DNA of 64,000 nucleotides from NCBI GenBank assembly GCA_019426215.1, contig CM033394.1, forward strand, positions 15,768,195-15,832,194. The letters are read 5' to 3'. Source of the DNA: Buddleja alternifolia. Lineage: Eukaryota; Streptophyta; Magnoliopsida; Lamiales; Scrophulariaceae. Below the pieces are notes generated by a model. The model did no database searches and was not told the DNA's origin. It saw only the letters and a list, made by a program, of their open reading frames with translations. Made by a program: the position numbers and the translations under genes. Shown here piece after piece: positions 57,431 to 64,000 of the stretch. How positions within the stretch are numbered: position 1 is the stretch's first letter; each line of letters opens with the position of its first letter.

Positions 57431-60395
57431 TGTTAGGTATATGCTCTAGATGCCAATGAAGACAAATAGATTGTATAGGACATTCAATTATGTTATACAA
57501 ACTGATAATTAATAAAGGCAATTATTATTCTATTCATGTAAAACTTTATGGCATTAATAAGTATTGAACAGGCAGTCCTTGTGAACCGAGGTTGAGTCTT
57601 CGCCCTTTATAGAATAAAGAAGTGGCACGGGGAGAGTCTTATTCCTGATCACTCAAAAGGGTTCGCAAGTCAAAAAATCTTAATTGGGCATTAAGGTTCT
57701 ACTTGTATGTCACATGTTCTGACAAGGAGTGCTATTCAAACACTATGGGATAGTGAGAGCACGTGTCATAGATATATCAATGGAATTGGTATATTCGAAC
57801 ACGGCTCGCAGTAATCCCATCACATGGGTATTTACTCGGAGACTATCAGTGATTGGATTACTGACCATCATAGTATGCGTGAGCCTTAGACTTGAGGGTT
57901 CATGATCAATGTGCTTGTGCTATTGAATCTGTTACTATAGTAGTTAGGTCCAACTCACCCTTTGGTGGGGCCGACCTCGAAGTGCGATCTCAATGAGTCA
58001 AGTAGCAGTTGTTCAGTGATCGCCAAGATGGGATTCACTATCTCGATAGTAAACGAGAAAGTATCCTGTGCAATCATATGCGTATGAAATTATAAGGTTT
58101 GGCCAAAGCAATGAAACTAAGTCATGTGGGACATGGAGGGTAGTTTCGCAATTTCATCATGATATGATTACGTGCACAGTATCAAGTTTAGTGGGTTTGA
58201 CATAAACAATGACTCTCACTTGATCGGGATACGTCAGGGAAGGACTTATACTCATATGGTATTTATGGTCTAGAGGTTCGTAAATGATTTGTTCATTTCG
58301 TACTCAATTGGGTTACAATATGAGTCCACGGACTGGCTAGGTGACATTCACATCCTTTGGTTATTCCTCCCATTGCCCATTGAGACGAACCTAAAGAGTC
58401 ACGCTATGAAAAACGAACAGGATGTCTTTTTGTGTTAATCTTTTAGAAAGATAAAATTTAATGAACACATTGATTTATTGGTTAAATCAATGAATTAAAT
58501 ATTTAATTTAATTAGATTAAATTAATTTATTTAATTGGAGAATTAATTAAATTGAATTAATTCATTATTTAATATGTATTGGATTTCAATAGGATTTAAA
58601 TTAAATACATGTTAAAAGGTGGGCTAAGTTGAATGGGCCGACTAAAGCCCACCCACGTCCATGTGGAGCCCTAGGGGGCGGCCACCTTAGGAGTCCTAGG
58701 GGACTCCGACTTGTTTCTTAAGTCATAGAGTTATAAGATAAATCCAACACTTAGGGCCTGTATGGTATTGTTTTCATTTCCAATTCTCACTTCCAAGTTG
58801 GAAAATGTCTAAAAATGAGTTTTCAAACTTTTATTAGTTTTTGTATTAAAAATAAAAATATGTTTGGATGAATGTGATTTTGTATGATTTTTAATACGAA
58901 AAGACGTGATGAGAATGAAAATATGTTTGGATGGATGTTTTTTTTGAGATTTTGTACTTGATTGACATAAAGTGAACTTGATTTGTGATTATTGATTTAG
59001 TTAGTTATAATGATATATATGTATAAGTATACTTTCTGCTATGATTAGAGTAATCAAATGGTATTACTCAATGGTTTTATTCTACACATATATATTAGTT
59101 ATTTTTATACAAATAAATTTTATTCAAATTTATCAATGATTGGTTTATTTGTACCAATAATTTTCCCCCTCATCCAAAACGTCCTAATATGGTAGGGGAT
59201 TAAGGCAAAATCCACCAACACCAACAACATATTGCTACCAATTATTTTCACTATTTTACATCACTACCAATTATTTTTACATTAGATAACCAAATTAAAC
59301 AACGTCCACAAAATAAACTTATTACATTAGATAACCAAATTAAACAACGTCCACAAAATAAACTTACTCTTAATATAATTAAGAGACCCCACAAGAAAGA
59401 TTGCCTAAAAAACAAGAATATTGTCGTAAAACTTAGAAGGAAAACCAGCACAACTCAACTGAGAACTCATCGCCTGACTTGACAAAATTAAACAATTATG
59501 GCTATAATTTGACTTCTACGTTATACTTCATTGAAACCAAAAAATCACATTCGCAGCAGATGAATGAATCTTTGATGCAACAAAAACATGAAACTTGAGA
59601 TAAAAGGGTGAAAAGGATAACTCATTTTGCTGTCATTATTTGAAGGATTGTGAGAGAAGTTGTGGAGTGTAAAGCAGTAGATGACGATTGGTCTGCAAGA
59701 GATAAAAGAGGAGTTGAGAATGAACATGAGAAAGTATGGGTGAAGAATAAAGGGTAAAGAGAAATTAAAAAAAAATGGTAACTGAAAATTGTGTTTAGTG
59801 TGAATTCTCCTTAATTAATGGCAAAAAGAATATTGCTGCAATTGTAGATTTGGTTTGAGAAGAGAATTCCTTATTTCAAGCATAAAAGGACACTGACAAG
59901 ATTGCTGCAGGTGAGAGTGAGATTTAGTTTCAACTTTTTGGACTTGGAATATCAAAAAATTTGAATTTTAGGAATGAAAACAATGGGAAATAATTTGGGC
60001 CAAACACATTTTGGGTCTCAAAAATTTTGAGAATTGAGATTTGAGTTTTGAAAACAAAACCATACAAGGCCTTACAAGTCATAAGTAACTCTAGTTGCAT
60101 AACACACAAAAAGGGAGAGAAGAATCCTACCCCAAAACCTCGCCCTAGCCATCCACCACCATTGAAGAGGGAATTTTTGGAGATCTTTTGAAGGTTCGTT
60201 TCGTGTGCATCTTTAGAGACAGGAGCTCAAGGAATTGCTGTTATGCGAAGGTTAATTACGAAATCGATAAGGTAAATCAATTTCATTTAGTTTTTGGAAA
60301 ACTATTAAAATCATTAAATCCCATTAAAGTGATCCACCTTTAGGAATCCGAAAATTTGTATTTCGCTGCGTTTTTTATCCGATGGATTCCTAACA
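57431..60395 (+). repeat. 5' LTR of copia C, interrupted by a PIF/Harbinger-like element
   Basis: It starts TGTTAGGTATATGCTC and ends GGATTCCTAACA. Without the insertion and one TTA (1321 bp) it is about 1644 bp. Family landmarks include CCGACCTCGAAGTGCGATC near 57971 and the AT-rich block near 58440-58610. The U5 stem is 60341-60349/60384-60392 around a loop with TTCGCTGCG. Confidence 0.87.
58754..60071. mobile_element. PIF/Harbinger-like non-autonomous element (1318 bp)
   Basis: Ends GGGCCTGTATGGTATTGTTTTC and GAAAACAAAACCATACAAGGCC are imperfect inverted repeats, flanked by TTA on both sides (58751-58753 and 60072-60074). A TTA target and a GGSCTGT-type TIR fit PIF/Harbinger (Tourist-like). 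No transposase motif is seen. An internal 45-bp unit, TTACATTAGATAACC..., is tandemly doubled at about 59277-59366. Confidence 0.85.
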
Positions 60396-60396
60396 C

Positions 60397-60410
60397 TGGT
60401 ATCAAAGCCC
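60397..60410 (+). other. Primer binding site of copia C (variant)
   Basis: TGGTATCAAAGCCC lies one base after the LTR end. It is the tRNA-iMet site with G changed to A at the ninth base. Confidence 0.88.
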
Positions 60411-61604
60411 ACTTTAACACGATTAATGATTTTTCGCATTTCAGATTATGTCGGCAAAATTGGATTTTTAAAATTGGATTTTTATGGGTTTAATATTGGA
60501 TATTGAAACTAAAATCTTGAAAATTTTATCGCCCTGGATTCGTCACCCCGATTACGCTGTTGCGCCGCTGCGCATTGGAACACGCAACAGCGACAACAGA
60601 AAAGCAAAAAAGGAAAAAGGGGTGGCGAAAACGGCGATCGGGGCAGCAGGCCCCACCCCGATTCTGCATCGCCCAGCACGATCGGGCGTTGGGCCGGGCC
60701 CAGCAGGCGATTAATAATATACATATATATATTTATATATTATATATATATATATTTATATATGTATAATTATTAATAATTATTGAGTTTGACCCAATAC
60801 ACAAATTTGACCCGAGATTTGTCAATTCCCTTTTTCCTAATATAATGATTTTTTTCCCTAAATTAAATTGAATTTAATTCAGTTAAATTGAATTGACTTT
60901 TATAATTAAATTGGATTTAATTACATCATACATTAAAGTTTGGTATTTTATTTATGATTGATGACGATTAAATAAATAGGATTTATTTTTGGGCTAGGTT
61001 TATTTTTTCAAAAATAATTAAGATAAAGTTAGACTTATTTTTTAAATAATTAATTGGATTTATTCTTTTAAAATGAAATTAAATTCACTTTTTCATAACT
61101 AAATTAGATTTAATTATATATGAATTTCTTTTCGATTTTAATTAAAAGCCAACATGATCTTGAATAGTTTATTTACATGCTTTGATGTATGTTGTGGTGG
61201 ATGCATCCATGGACTTAGTGTTTTACCGTATTGTATTATCTGGGTTGTATTGGGCCGAATAATGGCCCCCAGTTTGTACTTTTAATTTCAGTAGTATAAT
61301 GTATAGGGCGCTTCAATGTTATGTAACTAGTAAAGGTAGGACCTTCTTGAAGCTTGGAGCCCGAAGCATATCAAGATTAGATTTGATATAGGCCCCTATC
61401 CCTCTGATTGATCTATTGGCTTAGATCAATCTAGAATGTCCATGGAAAGCATGTTGATAGAAGAAATAGGCTTTCCATTGATGTATGGCTTAGAATAATT
61501 CCACATATGCGCGAATTGGATTAATGTGCAAAGTGAGACCTTAATTAAATAAAAATTCTCCCAAAGTAATCATACTAAGTAAGTAAGGGACATTGGATAT
61601 CCCG
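60411..61604 (+). other. Upstream leader of copia C with GC-rich island
   Basis: About 60530-60715 is strongly GC-rich amid AT-rich DNA and ends at a (AT)n tract (60718-60775). Short ORFs in it have no recognisable domain. The rest is AT-rich and noncoding. Confidence 0.5.
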
Positions 61605-62080
61605 GCTCTCCATCAAACTTAGAGAGATAGAGTTATGAGTTATGCATGGCATCGTCCCGACTAATGGGGGCTATGCATCAACTCATAATTCAAAGATCTC
61701 TAAGTGCATTTGATGTCATCGGTCGAAGCAAATCTCATCCCATACACCGTTACAGGTTGCAAGATGAGATTCAACTGTTAGATCGATAAGAGTTGATGGG
61801 AAAGTACTTAGATGGATCACCACCAATATTCCATTATAGGCCGACGTTAAGTGATCCATGAGTAAAAATGGGATTGAACCATCAGTTGGACTGATCCACG
61901 CCACTTTAAAATTTTAATGAGCCATACATGGTTACAGATTGCAACTCATTAAAAATTTTGAAGAACTCAATCACTCACTACAAAATCTGTCCAACGAGAT
62001 TTCCGTTCATTGTAGTGGGAGTGCAATGGTTCAAAAAATGTAGTGGGAGCTAAGTTAAAATTAAGTCCTAATTTTACTTG
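61605..62080 (+). other. Structured RNA leader of copia C
   Basis: A first stem pairs GTTATGAGTTATGCAT (about 61631-61646) with ATGCATCAACTCATAA (about 61673-61688) around GGCATCGTCCCG. hp1 pairs 61731-61739 with 61763-61771, hp2 61812-61820 with 61851-61859, hp3 61904-61921 with 61945-61963, and the last 62052-62063 with 62069-62079. gag starts at 62146, about 65 bp downstream. The stems differ from those of B at paired positions. Confidence 0.65.
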
Positions 62081-62145
62081 GGTACAACATAATTATCTAA
62101 TGAAATCTTGGTTTATTTTCTGCAGTCAATTATATCTCTCTCAAA

Positions 62146-62708
62146 ATGGTTAACCCACTATCAACAATGCTTGAGAAATATGTCCTCACTGGACCAAACT
62201 ACAATGACTGGGTCAAGAAGTTAAGGGCTGGTCTCAAGAAAAAGTCACCTGAGCATATTTTAGAGCAAGATGACCCAACTCTACCTAGGGCTGAAGAAGG
62301 AAAATATGTTCTGAAAGATTACAAAACATGGAACTCTGATGCTTATAGTGTCACTAGCTACATGTTGCAATTTCTGAGCAAAGACTTGAGACACATTCAT
62401 TTGGATATGGATAGTCCCAAGTCAATCATGCTTCATTTGGAGGAGATGTTAAGGAACATGGAAAATCGATTCTGTATTATTTATCGAAGGAGTTTTTCCA
62501 AACAAGAATTGGAGAGAATGATGAAGTGGTACCTAATGTTATGAACATGATATCCATGATAGGTAGGCTCCAAACTCTGGAAAGTTTCATGGATTTTCAT
62601 TTGCAAGTAAATCTCATTGTCCAATCTCTTCCTAAATCTTTCTCTACTTTTGCCACTGACCTTGAGGTAGACAGACTTGTTTACATGCAAGCTCTTTTGA
62701 GGAAATAA
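62146..62708 (+). pseudogene. Gag of copia C, frameshifted
   Basis: 62146-62544 encodes 132 residues of a copia gag (MLEKYVLTGPNYNDWVKKL, residues 8-26, and YMLQFLSKDLRHIHLDM). A frameshift near 62525 moves the frame to 62526-62708 (MIGRLQTLESFMDFHLQVN, LIVQSLPKSF, LEVDRLVYMQALLRK). This is the UBN2-type gag typical of plant copia elements, the capsid that packages element RNA. The start codon follows the structured leader directly. Confidence 0.87.
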
Positions 62709-62735
62709 AGGGATGAAGATTTACCTCTGAATGGA

Positions 62736-63199
62736 TTGCTCGGCATGAGGAATGCTTCTAACAACCATAAGAGAAGAAAGAAGCGCCCAAGAGTTGCAAG
62801 AACATGTATCCACTGCCAGGAAGTGGATGACTGGAAGCGTGACTGTTCCAAGCTGAAAGCTGACATTACTTCAGGTATAGAACTTAATGTTTTGGAAACA
62901 AATTGTTCTGTTACTATATTTTCATCTTCCTGGATTCTAGACTCTAGAGCTAGTGGTCACGTGTGTGTCTTGAATCAGGAGCTGAAAAGAAGTAAGAAGC
63001 TAGAGCAAGGAAAAGTGATGATAGATGTTGGCATCGGACATAGTGTAGTAGCCACACACATTGGCACCACTTCCATTAGATTATTTTCTGAACATTTATT
63101 ATTGTTAAACACTTGCCTTGTTTTGACCAATGGGCTAAAGAATAATGTATCTATTCTTGTTATGGTCAGGAAAGGATATTTATTTTCCTTTGTAAACAA
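62736..63199 (+). pseudogene. Zinc knuckle and protease region of copia C, truncated by D
   Basis: The open frame carries CIHCQEVDDWKRDC, a CCHC zinc knuckle whose histidine has become aspartate. It then has SSWILDSRASGHVC, the aspartic protease site with DSR in place of DSG/DTG, and runs into the region before integrase. At 63200 LTR D interrupts it; codons after that (to 63317) belong to D. Confidence 0.87.
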
Positions 63200-64000
63200 T
63201 GTTGGGATCGCGTTCAACCCCCGGGGATACCGTCGCAGCGGAATACATATAATTTCAAAAAATAAAGCGGAATCCCCGAAATTAGGGCTAGGTCGACATG
63301 GTACCATCGGATTTTAAAACTATCCTAGAGATAAGTTTACATGTGTTTACCTCTTGTAGACCTTAAAGCAACAACGTCTTTTTAAGCTACTCCCTGCTAC
63401 AGTCTTCGAATTGGTTTGCCCTAGCGCCCCAAGCGTTGCACCTATGAGATGTATACACACCCTAGCTTGTACCCTCAATTATCTCTACCAGTGCTAGCAA
63501 GGAGAATATCGAATCTTGGCTTTTTAGGAAAAAAGGGTTTGCAATTATTTAAGTGTTCATCGCACTCAACACATGAATTTGAAGAAATAATGTGAAAGGA
63601 AAATTGGGGGAAAAAAAAGACTTATGTATTTTTCAAATTCCTTTTCAATTCTTAAAACTTGATCCTTATTTAAAAGAAGGAAAATACACATATATATAGA
63701 GACCACCTAGGGTTAAAACCCTAGGTAGTGTACACGCCTCCTCTCCCTAAAAAATAGGGAGAGGCTTGTACATATATATATGTATATGGCAATTTTTCTT
63801 TTTCTTTTATTTTCTCTCCAAAAGTAGTTGGACTCCTTTCCAAGTAACAAGATATTACCATATCTAATAATATCCTAACATATATCTAATAAGATCATTC
63901 CTTATTAATTAGTTAACTTAACTAATTAAAGATCCTAATAAATATATTTGTAGAATATTAATTAATATATATTTTAAAAACTTGGTGAGCAAGATAAATC
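63200..64000 (-). mobile_element. LTR D inserted in copia C (continues beyond window)
   Basis: It starts TGTTGGGATCGCG on the plus strand. Reversed, this is an LTR 3' end ending GATCCCAACA, with TTCCGCTGCG 40-50 bp inside, like the other LTRs here. A minus-strand TATA (CTATATATATGTG at about 63690-63702) supports the orientation. The second end lies outside, so a solo LTR and a full element cannot be told apart. Confidence 0.72.

Larger units (their letters stand above)
57431..63199 (+). mobile_element. Ty1/copia retrotransposon C, 5' part
   Basis: 5' LTR, primer site, long leader, gag and protease are present in plus orientation. The element is broken at 63200 by the inserted LTR D. The flank on the left is CATTT. 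The leader is homologous to that of B. Stops and shifts in gag and a changed protease motif show that it is not autonomous. Confidence 0.88.

Overview
The window is nuclear DNA of a flowering plant, most likely a eudicot. It is AT-rich, it holds one compact transcription-factor gene of a plant-specific type, and almost everything else is layered plant transposable elements. I cannot name the species. Several repeats recall asterid genomes, but that is only an impression. There is no bacterial operon, CRISPR array, rRNA or convincing tRNA gene.

Layout. 1-6880 is a plus-strand Ty1/copia element (B) whose 5' end lies outside the window. It sits inside the reverse transcriptase region of a minus-strand copia element (A, 6881-14883). 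The 5' LTR of A carries a solo LTR of the B family (12698-14372). A itself lies in the pol region of a fossil Ty3/gypsy element (F, 14884-23673). The 3' end of F is tandemly duplicated and is interrupted by a 5'-truncated LTR element (E, 17896-21665) with an unusual decayed ORF.

23674-31600 is the gene island. It holds one intact gene, a clade-A AT-hook (AHL) DNA-binding protein on the minus strand (27524-28396), flanked by ordinary AT-rich DNA, microsatellites and a Mutator-like MITE. 31656-34772 is a cluster of small DNA transposons: hAT-like with a nested Mutator-like element, then two copies of one CACTA-type MITE family. 35500-39886 holds fossil LTR pieces around a solo LTR (G).

39887-50807 is a complete Tat-lineage gypsy element (J) with 588-bp LTRs and a GCCTC target duplication. 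Its RT is split by a CACTA element (45407-47124). Its integrase region has been rearranged by an inverted duplication of about 700 bp and an inversion of the DNA between the arms.

52098-55045 is a head-to-head palindrome of LTR starts split by another solo LTR (L). 55250-57430 holds Mutator-like elements. 57431-63199 is a third copia element (C), with a PIF/Harbinger-like insertion in its LTR, and it is broken at 63200 by a further LTR (D) that runs off the window.

The most interesting signals are RNA-structural. Three diverged copia elements (A, B, C) carry an equivalent series of stem-loops upstream of gag, with stem changes that keep pairing. Several LTRs end in a hairpin that displays a TCCGCTGCG loop on covarying stems. 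The AHL gene is the only gene I judge functional. All coordinates, motifs and target duplications were read by eye; no alignment or folding program was run.
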